The translations under genes were made by a program, and so were the position numbers. A stretch of DNA of 33,171 nucleotides. Source: Mesorhizobium sp. CA14. GTDB lineage: Bacteria > Pseudomonadota > Alphaproteobacteria > Rhizobiales > Rhizobiaceae. Numbering within the stretch: the first letter of the stretch is position 1; each line of letters starts with the position of its first letter. The notes beneath the pieces were generated by a model. It made no database searches and was not told the origin of the DNA. It was given only the letters and a program-made list of their open reading frames with translations. Below, in pieces: positions 1-10,394 of this stretch. The stretch covers positions 1-33,171 of the forward strand of contig NZ_JAIUHR010000042.1 in NCBI RefSeq assembly GCF_020165195.1, in the 5' to 3' direction.

Positions 1-81
1 GGCCATCTCGTCGCAACCATCGAGGCAACCGAATGCAAGAACTACTTCGAAAACGCCGGATACGCTTCCGTCAAAACGTGA
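1..81 (+). CDS. C-terminal end of an IS630-like transposase (partial, cut by window edge)
   Basis: Reading frame 1 is open from the first base to a TGA at 79-81 and gives 26 residues. The end contains the pattern C-K-N-Y-F-x-N-A-G-Y-A. IS630-family transposases typically finish with a similar Cys-x-Asn-Tyr-Phe-x-x-x-Gly-Tyr segment a few residues from their C-terminus, and that is the only basis for the call. The catalytic DDE residues lie outside the window, so intactness cannot be judged. No terminal inverted repeat could be fixed in the bases after the stop. A hypothetical cellular protein with a similar tail is possible. Confidence 0.5.
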   Translation, partial: GHLVATIEATECKNYFENAGYASVKT

Positions 82-195
82 AAGACTCTAGGTCGGCTTC
101 GTCCGGCTCGCGGTTGGCCGCGCCGCGCCAGGCGTTCAGGCGCGGACTCCGCCCGGAAAACCCCGCTTCTTGAGAGGAGCGAAATCAAGCCGACG

Positions 196-210
196 GCGAC
201 CTCCGGTCGC
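196..210 (+). terminator. Short hairpin followed by a T-rich stretch, weak terminator candidate
   Basis: A 6-bp stem (GCGACC / GGTCGC) with a TCC loop is followed by TCTTTGCCTTT. It lies between the transposase end and the epimerase start. It could end transcription coming from the insertion sequence, but the T tract is interrupted and the stem is short. Confidence 0.2.
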
Positions 211-274
211 TCTTTGCCTTTGGCGAGAAACGGATTAAGAACGGCTTCAGCCAAGCACTCGCGCGGAGCCAGTC

Positions 275-1258
275 ATGACCGAAATCCTGCAGACCCCCAA
301 GCTCGTCGTCGTCTTCGGCGGCTCGGGCTTCGTCGGTCGCCATGTCGTGCGCGCGCTCGCCAAGCGCGGCTACCGCATCCGGGTCGCCTGCCGGCGGCCC
401 GACCTTGCCGGCCATGTGCAGCCGCTCGGCAATGTCGGCCAGATCCAGCCCGTGCAGGCCAATGTGCGCGTGCGCTGGTCGGTTGACCGCGCCGTGCAGG
501 GCGCCGACCATGTCGTCAACCTCGTCGCCATCCTGCATGAGACCGGTCGCCAGAAATTCGGCGCCGTGCACGATTTCGGCGCGCGCGCCGTCGCCGAGGC
601 CGCACGCTCGGTTGGTGCCGGCCTCACCCAGATCTCGGCGCTCGGCGCCGATCTCAATTCGCCGTCCGAGTACGCCCGCACCAAGGCGCTGGGCGAAAGG
701 GCGGTGTTCGAGACGATTCAGGATGCAGTGATCTTCAGGCCGTCGATCAATTTCGGACCGGAGGACCGCTTCTTCAACCGCTTCGCCGGCATGGCGCGCC
801 TTTCGCCCATCCTGCCGCTGATCGGCGGCGGAGAGAACAAGCTGCAGCCGGTCTATGTCGGCGACGTCGCCGAAGCGATCGCGCGCTCGGTCGACGGCAA
901 CGCCAAGGGCGGTCATATCTACGAGCTCGGCGGCCCGCAGGTGCTGACCTTCAAGGAATGCATGGAGGAAATGCTTGCCGTGATCGACCGCAGGCGCCTC
1001 CTGGTGCCGGTGCCGTGGTGGGTGGCGAACATCCAGGCGTCGATCCTCCAGCTGCTGCCCAATCCGCTCTTGACCAAGGACCAGGTGCTGCAGCTGCGCG
1101 AGCACAACATCGTCTCGGACGAAGCCGCCAAGGCAGCCAGGACGCTTGCGGGGCTGGGCATCCAGCCGCAGGCGATCGCCACCATCCTGCCCAGCTATCT
1201 CTGGCGCTTCCGCGCCGCCGGCCAGTTCCAGCAGCGCCGGCCGATCGCCGACCGCTAA
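275..1258 (+). CDS. NAD-dependent epimerase/dehydratase family protein, complex I NDUFA9-like
   Basis: This 327-residue protein is an atypical short-chain dehydrogenase/epimerase with an N-terminal Rossmann fold. The nucleotide-binding motif GGSGFVG is at residues 15-21 and a Tyr-x-x-x-Lys pair (Y133, K137) sits in the expected place. The mid-region (FNRFA, then a PVYVGDVAEAI segment) and the overall length match the NDUFA9-like group, which in mitochondria is an accessory subunit of respiratory complex I. In free-living alphaproteobacteria the gene is usually not next to the nuo operon, and its exact role is not settled. It may bind NADPH or quinone-related substrates at the inner membrane. 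The ATG at 275 is the natural start for the Rossmann domain. The gene is convergent with the P450 gene, only 9 bp away, with no terminator seen between them. Confidence 0.85.
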   Translation: MTEILQTPKLVVVFGGSGFVGRHVVRALAKRGYRIRVACRRPDLAGHVQPLGNVGQIQPVQANVRVRWSVDRAVQGADHVVNLVAILHETGRQKFGAVHDFGARAVAEAARSVGAGLTQISALGADLNSPSEYARTKALGERAVFETIQDAVIFRPSINFGPEDRFFNRFAGMARLSPILPLIGGGENKLQPVYVGDVAEAIARSVDGNAKGGHIYELGGPQVLTFKECMEEMLAVIDRRRLLVPVPWWVANIQASILQLLPNPLLTKDQVLQLREHNIVSDEAAKAARTLAGLGIQPQAIATILPSYLWRFRAAGQFQQRRPIADR

Positions 1259-1267
1259 AGTATTTCC

Positions 1268-2638
1268 TTACGCCCGCCGCGAGACCTGCATGGGCAGGCC
1301 GCCCTGCGGCTGCGTGGTGAGCTTCTGCACCGGCCAGGGTCGCGTCTGCGGCGTCACATCGAAGCGGAAGCGCGACAGCAGGATCGCCAGCGCGATGATC
1401 GCCTCCTGCATGGCGAAGCTGGCGCCGATGCAGACGCGCGGGCCAGCACCGAAGGGCAGGTACTGGAAGCGGTCGATTCGGTCGCGGTTTTCCGGATGGA
1501 AGCGCTCCGGCAGGAAGGCATCCGGCCTGTCCCAGAGTTTTCTGTGGCGATGCACGACCCAGGGCATCACCAGCACGGCGGCGTATTTCGGGATGTAGAG
1601 ACCGTTCCAGGTCTCCGGCTCGATCGGCTCGCGGTTGATCGAGGGCGCCGGCGGATAGAGCCTGAGCGCCTCCTCGAAAGCGGCGCGGGTGAGCGGCATG
1701 GCATCCAGCCACTTCGTCGGATCAGGCTCGCGCGCCAGCACCGCGTCGATCTCCTGCTCGACCTTGTCGCGCTCCCAGGGCGCCTCGGCGAGGCAATAGA
1801 TGGTCCAGCCCAGCGCCCGCGCGGTCGTCTCATGGCCGGCGCCGATGAAGGTGATGATGTTGTCCTCGACTTCGGCGCGGGTCAGACCATCCGGACCCTC
1901 AGCGCGCAGCAGAAGCGTGAGAAAATCCTGCGGCACGCCGTCGGGATCACGCTTCAGCCGCCCCTCGCGCATCTTCACTGTGTTGGCCACGATGTTGCGG
2001 AAATAGGCCATGGTCTTGCGGCCGCGGATGCGGGTTAGCCGGGGCAGCCATTCCGGCGCGCGCAGCAGGTCGAGCGGATCGACGCGGCCCATGGTCTCGA
2101 ACAGGCGATCGATCTCACTGGCGAAGCTGCCGGGCTCGCCGGCGATCTCGCCGGAAAACAGCGTTTCGGCGAGGATGTCATAGGTGAGCAGCGTCATGTC
2201 GTGGGCGACATCGGTCTCGCCACCGGCCTCGTAGCGGGTGACGAAATCCAGCGTGCGCTTCAGCATCGGCCCGGCGAAGCCGAAAATGTGGCGCGGCGTG
2301 AACACCGGCGCCATCGCCTTGCGCGAGCGCTTCCAGACCTCGCCCTCGGCGGTCAGCAGCCCGTCGCGCAGGATCGGGCGCAGGATCAGCTGGCGCACCG
2401 TGGCCATCTTGTAGTTTTTGGCATTGTCGATCAGCACATGGCGGATCAGACCAGGATCGTTGGCGATCACCAGCGGGCCGCCGATGCCGGTCACCGAGAT
2501 CCAGGGCTCGTTGTAGGTATGCTCGCCCCACAGCTCGAGCGGGTTGCGGTAGACGATGCGCATCATCTCCAGCGTCGAAGGCGGCTTTGTGCGCGGTTTG
2601 GGCGCCGGCGGCACGAAGGGGGCGGGCTTGGTGTCCAT
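1268..2638 (-). CDS. Cytochrome P450
   Basis: This is a soluble bacterial P450 of about 456 residues that should use electrons from a ferredoxin or similar partner to oxygenate an organic substrate. The class signatures are intact: the I-helix oxygen-activation motif AGHETT near residue 268, the ExxR motif (EEALR) near 323-326, and the heme-ligand loop FGAGPRVCIG with the cysteine near residue 403. No N-terminal membrane anchor is seen, and the first 20 residues are proline- and lysine-rich. I chose the ATG at 2638 because a GGAG lies 7 bases upstream. An in-frame ATG at 2644 would leave only one base between GGAG and the start. No ferredoxin or reductase gene lies nearby. The substrate cannot be told from sequence, and the family resembles rhizobial P450s described loosely as CYP1xx-like. 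Confidence 0.92.
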   Translation of the reverse strand: MDTKPAPFVPPAPKPRTKPPSTLEMMRIVYRNPLELWGEHTYNEPWISVTGIGGPLVIANDPGLIRHVLIDNAKNYKMATVRQLILRPILRDGLLTAEGEVWKRSRKAMAPVFTPRHIFGFAGPMLKRTLDFVTRYEAGGETDVAHDMTLLTYDILAETLFSGEIAGEPGSFASEIDRLFETMGRVDPLDLLRAPEWLPRLTRIRGRKTMAYFRNIVANTVKMREGRLKRDPDGVPQDFLTLLLRAEGPDGLTRAEVEDNIITFIGAGHETTARALGWTIYCLAEAPWERDKVEQEIDAVLAREPDPTKWLDAMPLTRAAFEEALRLYPPAPSINREPIEPETWNGLYIPKYAAVLVMPWVVHRHRKLWDRPDAFLPERFHPENRDRIDRFQYLPFGAGPRVCIGASFAMQEAIIALAILLSRFRFDVTPQTRPWPVQKLTTQPQGGLPMQVSRRA

Positions 2639-2824
2639 GAGCATGCTCCGCTGTCAGCGCCGAATGTAGTACCCGGCAAGACCAGCGTCCATGTGACCGG
2701 GCGGCAGCATCAGTCGAGGCCGCGTTTCGTGCGGCTTTCGCGATCGAATGCCCACCTGCACAGGCCGGCATCCCGCGCCGGCATGGAAAGACTGCTCGCC
2801 AAGCCGGCAAAATGGCCGCAAACC

Positions 2825-2853
2825 TTGGAAAACCAGCCGTTTGCGCCTATATC
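2825..2853 (+). promoter_or_regulatory. Sigma-70-type promoter for gyrB
   Basis: TTGGAA at 2825-2830 and TATATC at 2848-2853 are separated by exactly 17 bp. This is a good match to the housekeeping promoter consensus, in a relatively AT-rich patch. Transcription would start near 2860 and leave a leader of about 65 bases before the gyrB ATG. The rest of the gap between the P450 start and this point shows no convincing gene. Confidence 0.6.
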
Positions 2854-2926
2854 TAGGACATCAAAACGGCGCGATTCGGGGTGACTTTCCCGCGCCGGAC
2901 CATCGACATCAATCAGACAGGTATTC

Positions 2927-5398
<2,472 letters not shown>

Positions 5399-5409
5399 GC
5401 GTACCTTAC

Positions 5410-5459
5410 GCATTCAAAAAGAAAGGCCCGGCAGCTGTCGGGCCTTTCTTTTTGAATGC
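5410..5459. terminator. Perfect bidirectional intrinsic terminator between gyrB and pntB
   Basis: A perfect 21-bp inverted repeat (5410-5430 with 5439-5459) encloses an 8-base loop, GCAGCTGT. The GC-rich inner stem (GGCCCG / CGGGCC) is flanked by an A run on one side and CTTTCTTTTTG on the other. Either strand therefore reads as a stem followed by a T tract. It sits exactly between the convergent gyrB and pnt genes and should end both transcripts. Confidence 0.92.
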
Positions 5460-5471
5460 CGGCCATGAGGC

Positions 5472-6869
5472 TCAGTGATCCATCGCCTTAACGATTTCCT
5501 CGGTCATCTTCTTGGCGTCGCCGAGCAGCATCATGGTGCCGTCCTTGTAGAACAGCGTGTTGTCGATGCCGGCATAGCCGGAGCCGAGCGAGCGCTTGAC
5601 GAACAGGCAGGTGCGGGCCTTGTCGACGTCGAGGATCGGCATGCCGTAGATCGGCGAGGACTTGTCGTCGCGCGCGGACGGGTTGGTGACGTCGTTGGCG
5701 CCGATGACATAGGCGACGTCGGCCTGCGCGAATTCCGAGTTGATGTCCTCCAGCTCGAACACCTCGTCATAGGGCACGTTGGCCTCGGCCAGCAGCACGT
5801 TCATGTGGCCGGGCATGCGGCCGGCGACCGGGTGGATGGCGTATTTGACCTCGACGCCATTGGCCTTGAGCTTGTCGGCCATCTCACGCAGCGCGTGCTG
5901 CGCCTGGGCGACCGCCATGCCGTAGCCCGGCACGATGATGACCTTCTGCGCGTTCATCATCAGGTAAGCCGCGTCGTCGGCCGAGCCCTGCTTGACGGTG
6001 CGCTCGATGCCGTCGCTGGCAACCGCGGCCGTCTCGCCGCCGAAGCCCCCAAGGATGACCGAGATGAAGCTCCGGTTCATGCCCTTGCACATGATGTAGG
6101 ACAGGATCGCGCCGGACGAGCCGACCAGCGCGCCGGTGATGATCAGCGCCAGATTGCCGAGGGTGAAGCCGAGAGCCGCCGCCGCCCAGCCCGAGTAGGA
6201 ATTCAGCATCGACACCACGACCGGCATGTCGGCGCCGCCGATCGGGATGATGAGGAGCACGCCGAGCACCAGCGAAGCGGCGACGATCAGCCAGAAGACG
6301 AGCTTGGATTCCGTGGTCACGAGCAGCACGATCAGCACCACCAGGGCGACGCCGAGCGCGATGTTGATCAAGTGGCGGCCGCCGATCATGATCGGCTTGC
6401 CCGACATGCGGCCGTCGAGCTTGAGGAAGGCGATGACCGAGCCGGTGAAGGTGATGGCGCCGATGGCGACGCCCAGGCTCATCTCGATGAGCGCCTGGGC
6501 GTGGATGTCGCCTGCCGTGCCGATGCCAAAACTTTCCGGCGCATAGATGGCGGCGGCGGCCACCATGACGGCGGCGAAACCGACGAGCGAGTGGAAGGCG
6601 GCGACCAGCTGCGGCATCGAGGTCATGGCGATGCGGCGCGCGGTGACCGCGCCGATGCCGCCGCCGATGGCCAGCCCCACCACGATCAGGCCGAAGCGGC
6701 CGGCCGAAGGCAGCGCCAGCGCCAGCGTGGTGGCGATGGCGATGCCCATGCCGATCATGCCGTAGAGATTGCCCTGGCGGCTGGTGGTCGGATGCGACAG
6801 GCCGCGCAGCGCGAGGATGAACAGGATGCCGGAGACGAGATAGAGGAAGGAAGCGAGATTGACGGTCAC
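5472..6869 (-). CDS. pntB: Proton-translocating NAD(P) transhydrogenase, beta subunit
   Basis: PntB is an inner-membrane protein that, with the alpha subunits, couples proton entry to hydride transfer from NADH to NADP+, supplying NADPH. The 465-residue protein has a long hydrophobic N-terminal half (about nine membrane segments, domain II). The soluble NADP(H)-binding domain III at the C-terminus carries the GYGMAVAQAQ fingerprint and the conserved GANDVTNPSAR and KRSLGSGYAG segments. Translation appears to start at a GTG (6869), with AAGGAA 7 bases upstream on the coding strand. The gene directly follows pntAB with one base between stop and start, so the three pnt genes form one operon read from right to left. 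The operon ends at the bidirectional terminator at 5410-5459. Confidence 0.97.
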   Translation of the reverse strand: MTVNLASFLYLVSGILFILALRGLSHPTTSRQGNLYGMIGMGIAIATTLALALPSAGRFGLIVVGLAIGGGIGAVTARRIAMTSMPQLVAAFHSLVGFAAVMVAAAAIYAPESFGIGTAGDIHAQALIEMSLGVAIGAITFTGSVIAFLKLDGRMSGKPIMIGGRHLINIALGVALVVLIVLLVTTESKLVFWLIVAASLVLGVLLIIPIGGADMPVVVSMLNSYSGWAAAALGFTLGNLALIITGALVGSSGAILSYIMCKGMNRSFISVILGGFGGETAAVASDGIERTVKQGSADDAAYLMMNAQKVIIVPGYGMAVAQAQHALREMADKLKANGVEVKYAIHPVAGRMPGHMNVLLAEANVPYDEVFELEDINSEFAQADVAYVIGANDVTNPSARDDKSSPIYGMPILDVDKARTCLFVKRSLGSGYAGIDNTLFYKDGTMMLLGDAKKMTEEIVKAMDH

Positions 6870-6870
6870 G

Positions 6871-7293
6871 TCACTTTTCCTTCTTCTTGTACATGGCGAG
6901 CATGCGCTGGGTCACCAGGAAGCCGCCGAAGATGTTGACCGAAACCAGCACCAGGGCAACGAAGCCGAAGCCCGCCGCAAGGCCGGAAGCGGCAATGCCG
7001 ACGGCGAGCAGCGCGCCGACGACGATGACCGAGGAGATGGCGTTGGTGACGGCCATCAGCGGCGTGTGCAGCGCCGGCGTCACCGACCAGACGACATAGT
7101 AGCCGACGAAGATCGCCAGCACGAAGATGGCGAAGCGGAAGACGAAGGGATCGATCGCGCCGCCCGAAAGCGCATGCGCGGCATTACCGGCAGCCTCTGC
7201 GCCGGCGGGCGCGTTGGCCAGGTCTTGCACGGCAAGGCGGACGGCGGCCGTCGCCTGATCGAGCTGGTCGAGGGCTTTCTGCAGCTGTTCCAT
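6871..7293 (-). CDS. pntAB: Transhydrogenase alpha subunit part 2 (membrane part)
   Basis: This 140-residue protein is the membrane-spanning piece of the transhydrogenase alpha subunit. In alphaproteobacteria such as Rhodospirillum the subunit is encoded separately from the NAD-binding piece. After an amphipathic N-terminus and an alanine-rich linker it has three or four hydrophobic segments, including FVFRFAIFVLAIFVGYYVVW and a glycine-rich segment ending FVALVLVSVNIFGGFLVTQRML, which is the conserved PntA C-terminal pattern. The ATG at 7293 overlaps the pntAA stop by one base (TGATG) and has AAGGGA about 8 bases upstream. A GTG at 7296 is also in frame but fits the ribosome site less well. 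The overlap suggests translational coupling with pntAA. Confidence 0.95.
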   Translation of the reverse strand: MEQLQKALDQLDQATAAVRLAVQDLANAPAGAEAAGNAAHALSGGAIDPFVFRFAIFVLAIFVGYYVVWSVTPALHTPLMAVTNAISSVIVVGALLAVGIAASGLAAGFGFVALVLVSVNIFGGFLVTQRMLAMYKKKEK

Positions 7294-8546
7294 CACGCGG
7301 TTCCCTTAGACTTGGCTGCGGACTTCTTCTTTACCGCCGGCTTGGCTTCGACAGCATCGGCAACCATGGTCGTTGCCGGAATGGCCGCCGGCTCGGTGCG
7401 CGGCGTTTCCGACGCTTTGGTGAAATTGGGATGCACGATCTTGCCGCCGTCGGTCAGCATCGTTGCCTTGACCAACTCGTCGTCACGCTTGATCGAAAGC
7501 TGTTTCGCCGTCTTGTCGACCATCGTCTCGAGGAAGGCGTAGAGGTTCTTGGCGTAGAGCAGCGAGGCCGAGGCCGCGACACGGCCGGGCACGTTGAGAT
7601 GGCCGACGATCTTGACGCCGTTTTCCGTCGTTACAACCTTGCCCGGCGCCGCACCCTCGACATTGCCGCCGCGCTCGACAGCAAGGTCGACGATCACCGA
7701 ACCCGGCTTCATCGAGGCAACCATGGCCGCCGAGATGAGCCTCGGCGCCGGCCGTCCGGGGATCAGCGCCGTGGTGATGACGATATCCTGCTTGGCGATG
7801 TGCTCGGCCGTCAGCGCCGCCTGCTTGGCCTGATATTCCTTCGACATTTCCTTGGCGTAGCCGCCGGCGGTCTCGGCGGCCTTGAACTCCTCGTCCTCGA
7901 CCGCCAGGAATTTTGCGCCGAGCGACTGCACCTGCTCCTTCACCGCCGGGCGCACATCGGTGGCGGTGACGATGGCGCCAAGTCGTCTTGCCGTGGCGAT
8001 CGCCTGCAGGCCGGCGACGCCGACGCCCATGATGAAGGCCTTGGCCGCCGGCACGGTGCCGGCAGCCGTCATCATCATCGGCAGTGCGCGGTCGTATTCG
8101 GCCGCGGCATCGATCACCGCCTGATAGCCGGCGAGATTGGCCTGCGAGGACAAGACGTCCATCGACTGCGCACGGGTGATGCGCGGCATGAACTCCATCG
8201 AAAAGGCGGTGACCCCTGCCCGGGCGAGCGCGGCAACAGCGGCGTCGTTGCCGTAGGGATCCATGATGGCGATGACGGCCGCGCCCGACTTGTAGCCCTT
8301 GAGCTCCGCCTCCGTCGGCCTGCGCACTTTCAGCACCACATCGGCCTTTTTGGCGTCGGCCGCCGTTCCGATGGCGCCGCCGGCAGCAGCAAAATCCTGG
8401 TCGGGAATGCGGGAGCCGAGACCCGCGCCCTTCTCGACGATCACGTCGAAGCCCAGGCCCACTAGCCGTTTCACCGTCTCCGGCGAGGCCGCAACGCGCG
8501 GCTCGTTCGGGTCAACCTCACGAGGGATGAATACTGTTTGTCCCAC
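7293..8546 (-). CDS. pntAA: Transhydrogenase alpha subunit part 1 (NAD(H)-binding domain I)
   Basis: This is the soluble NAD(H)-binding domain of the Re/Si-specific transhydrogenase, 417 residues. It begins with the alanine dehydrogenase/PntA-like pattern (FIPREVDPNEPRVAASP) and contains a Rossmann motif, GVGVAGLQAIATARRLGA, followed by the TDVRPA segment that reads the adenosine ribose. It is the first gene of the pnt operon. The start codon is GTG at 8546, with AAAGGA about 8 bases upstream. The last 40 or so residues are unusual: after the conserved fold comes an alanine/proline/lysine-rich tail ending in VKKKSAAKSKGTA, which is probably disordered and replaces the linker to the membrane part in single-chain PntA proteins. 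Confidence 0.96.
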   Translation of the reverse strand: MGQTVFIPREVDPNEPRVAASPETVKRLVGLGFDVIVEKGAGLGSRIPDQDFAAAGGAIGTAADAKKADVVLKVRRPTEAELKGYKSGAAVIAIMDPYGNDAAVAALARAGVTAFSMEFMPRITRAQSMDVLSSQANLAGYQAVIDAAAEYDRALPMMMTAAGTVPAAKAFIMGVGVAGLQAIATARRLGAIVTATDVRPAVKEQVQSLGAKFLAVEDEEFKAAETAGGYAKEMSKEYQAKQAALTAEHIAKQDIVITTALIPGRPAPRLISAAMVASMKPGSVIVDLAVERGGNVEGAAPGKVVTTENGVKIVGHLNVPGRVAASASLLYAKNLYAFLETMVDKTAKQLSIKRDDELVKATMLTDGGKIVHPNFTKASETPRTEPAAIPATTMVADAVEAKPAVKKKSAAKSKGTA

Positions 8547-8631
8547 CGGATGATCCTTTCGGCTGGAACCTTGATGCGCAAGGCGTCGGCCGGGACGTCC
8601 GGTGACGTCAAGTGCAATTGGCTTGGGAAAT

Positions 8632-8856
8632 CTACCGCAGAATGAGAGCGCCGACGGCCATGATCAGGATGAACAGAATGGTCGCCGAAAAGAAGCCGCC
8701 GACGAAGAAGCCGAAGGCCATTGCAATAAGGATGGCTGCACAGACCAGCGAGCCGTATTTGGCCAGCCCGAGGAAGGCCTTGTAGGTACGGTCGTGCTCG
8801 GCATAGTCCATTTGCGCGCCAAGCTCGACAGGACCGGTCGGCGAATGATCAGCCAT
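8632..8856 (-). CDS. aa3-type cytochrome c oxidase subunit IV
   Basis: This 74-residue single-domain peptide resembles the small bacterial subunit IV of aa3-type cytochrome c oxidase. A short hydrophilic N-terminus contains MDYAEHDRTYKAFL, and two closely spaced hydrophobic stretches follow. The subunit sits at the periphery of the oxidase in the inner membrane, and its function is poorly defined. The ATG at 8856 is preferred over an upstream in-frame ATG at 8889 because AAGGGG lies about 7 bases before it and because homologous peptides begin close to this point. It lies upstream of the pnt operon in the same direction with an 85-bp gap. The main oxidase genes are not in the window, which is common for this subunit. 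Confidence 0.82.
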   Translation of the reverse strand: MADHSPTGPVELGAQMDYAEHDRTYKAFLGLAKYGSLVCAAILIAMAFGFFVGGFFSATILFILIMAVGALILR

Positions 8857-9002
8857 GGAAGTACCCCTTCGAAAATGCCTTTGAGGCACATAGCGAAAAG
8901 CCGAACCAAGAGCAATGGCGCTATTGCCGCACAGCCTGCGACAACAGCCTCAAACGAAAGTTGAAATTGAACGCCGTGGCTTCGTCCGCAGCGAGCGGGA
9001 CT

Positions 9003-9152
9003 TCAGCCGGCGAGATGGGGAAAAAGTCCGAGCAGGCCGACAACGATCAGGTAAAGTGCGACGATGTAGTTGAGGAGCCGCGGCATCACCAGGATCAGCA
9101 CGCCGGCGATCAGCGAGATCAGCGGCGTCAGCGCGAGCGACTGGATGGTCAT
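9003..9152 (-). CDS. DUF3096-type small membrane protein
   Basis: This 49-residue peptide consists of two hydrophobic helices separated by a short positively charged turn (MPRLLNY), ending GLFPHLAG. Short two-helix proteins of this pattern are grouped as DUF3096. They are common in alphaproteobacteria and have no known function. A longer frame begins at 9281, but the ATG at 9152 is the likely start because AAAGGA lies 8 bases upstream. The extra 43 residues of the long frame are also cysteine- and arginine-rich and look non-coding. Its location is presumably the inner membrane. Neighbours give no further hint. Confidence 0.75.
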   Translation of the reverse strand: MTIQSLALTPLISLIAGVLILVMPRLLNYIVALYLIVVGLLGLFPHLAG

Positions 9153-9298
9153 GTCGGGAATCCTTTCATTCGGCAGGCAATCGCCCGTCAGACGGGCTGC
9201 GGAGCTTGTTTGACGCAATTCCGGATCGGAAAACCGCTCACACTTTTCCTGGAATTGCTTGCTAACGCCGCAACCGCACAAAGGTTCATGGCTGCAGT

Positions 9299-10060
9299 TC
9301 AGGCAGCGGCGCGCAAGTATTTCGCTGTCGGCACGATGGAGAGGGGCGTCAGCCGGTTGATGGCGGGGTTGCCGAACATCAGCCGCTGCTCCATCGCAGT
9401 CGACTTGAAAAAAGGCAGCCGCTCGAGCGTCAGCCGCATGTTCTCGCCGGCAGGAATTTCGAACAGTGCGATCTGGGCAAGAACGCCTGGAAATTGCTTG
9501 GCCTCGCTCCTCTGCACGGCATTGAAGAAGCGCGCGTAGAAAGCGGAATGCTCCAGCTTGACGGGCGTGAGCACCGAGTCCTGACCGAAGTAACAGGAAG
9601 CGACCATGGCGATCCTGAGCGTCAGGAACGGCAGCACCCCGGGCGCCGGCGCGCTGTCGGGATCGGTTGCGAAACGGGTTCCGTCGATGAAGGTTTCGCC
9701 GCGGGCAAGCCGTGGAAGCAAGACTTCGGGATAGGCATCGATCGAAGGCGAATATGGCTGCTCGCTGGAAATATAGTGAAACCGCAGCGTGCTGACCAAT
9801 TCACCATAACAATAGACGCCGAACCGGTAGGAATTGGGCAGATTATCCCAGCGGTCCTCGAACATGCCGCTGGCGATCGGGCCACACATACCGGAGCGTA
9901 CATAGGAATTGTAGCGGAGCCGGTAGATCGCTTCGAGATCTTCGCCGCCGGTGATCAGGCGGTATTCGACATGATCCAGTAATTGCATCATGGATCGGTT
10001 GAGCGCGGAGTCCATCCTCGCGCTGGCGCCAGCCGACGCACTTTTCCTCACAGCATCCAT
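9299..10060 (-). CDS. FeeM-like N-acyl amino acid synthase / GNAT-fold protein
   Basis: This is a 253-residue protein with the look of the acyl-homoserine-lactone-synthase/FeeM branch of the GNAT fold. It has an early YRLRYNSYVRSG segment, a central FGVYCYGELVSTLRFH strand, an ETFIDGTRFATDPD segment and a C-terminal region ending in an LTPLSIVPT-type strand. FeeM enzymes join a fatty acyl group from acyl carrier protein to an amino acid. The true acyl acceptor here is not predictable. The start at 10060 is chosen because GAGGA lies 6 bases upstream. The frame stays open to 10261, but that part is AT-rich intergenic DNA. No LuxR-type regulator is adjacent. The nearest gene in the same direction is the GGDEF-EAL protein upstream. 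A plain GNAT acetyltransferase remains an alternative. Confidence 0.62.
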   Translation of the reverse strand: MDAVRKSASAGASARMDSALNRSMMQLLDHVEYRLITGGEDLEAIYRLRYNSYVRSGMCGPIASGMFEDRWDNLPNSYRFGVYCYGELVSTLRFHYISSEQPYSPSIDAYPEVLLPRLARGETFIDGTRFATDPDSAPAPGVLPFLTLRIAMVASCYFGQDSVLTPVKLEHSAFYARFFNAVQRSEAKQFPGVLAQIALFEIPAGENMRLTLERLPFFKSTAMEQRLMFGNPAINRLTPLSIVPTAKYLRAAA

Positions 10061-10394
10061 TGCCGATCCTCGAATTCCGCCTGCGTTTAGGCTATTCGAG
10101 TTGAAATGAGACACAAGCTGAAAATTCGATATTGCTGATTTACCGCTTGTTAACCTTAATAGCAGGGCAGATTTTCGCCGAGCCTGCACAGCAAAAAAGC
10201 TAAGCTCGACGCTGACGGCTGTCTGACACGACCTGCAGGCGATCGCCTGGATGATTTTCAAGTTCAGGGCTTGAAAACGTCGAGACGCAGCGGGTTTAGA
10301 CTTGTGCGAACGCTGCCTTCATCGCCGCGAACTCAAAGCCCGGCCGATATCGCACCGAACCGAGAGCCGTTTTACAGCTTGGCCCGAAATCCGT
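10061..10394. other. Intergenic region upstream of the FeeM-like gene
   Basis: This 334-bp gap lies between the 3' end of the GGDEF-EAL gene and the start of the FeeM-like gene. It is more AT-rich than its flanks around 10085-10200, with runs such as GCTTGTTAACCTTAATAGC, so it probably holds the minus-strand promoter of the FeeM-like gene. I could not fix -35 and -10 boxes with confidence. No terminator hairpin and no supported gene is visible. Confidence 0.4.

Noticed and set aside
5475..6938. A 487-codon open frame on the plus strand opposite pntB
   Set aside because: It is the antisense shadow of pntB/pntAB: His/Asp/Arg/Gly-rich with no domain, which is typical of GC-rich coding DNA read backwards.
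10081..10261. N-terminal extension of the FeeM-like protein to 10261
   Set aside because: The extension is AT-rich and lacks family likeness, and a good GAGGA site sits before the ATG at 10060.
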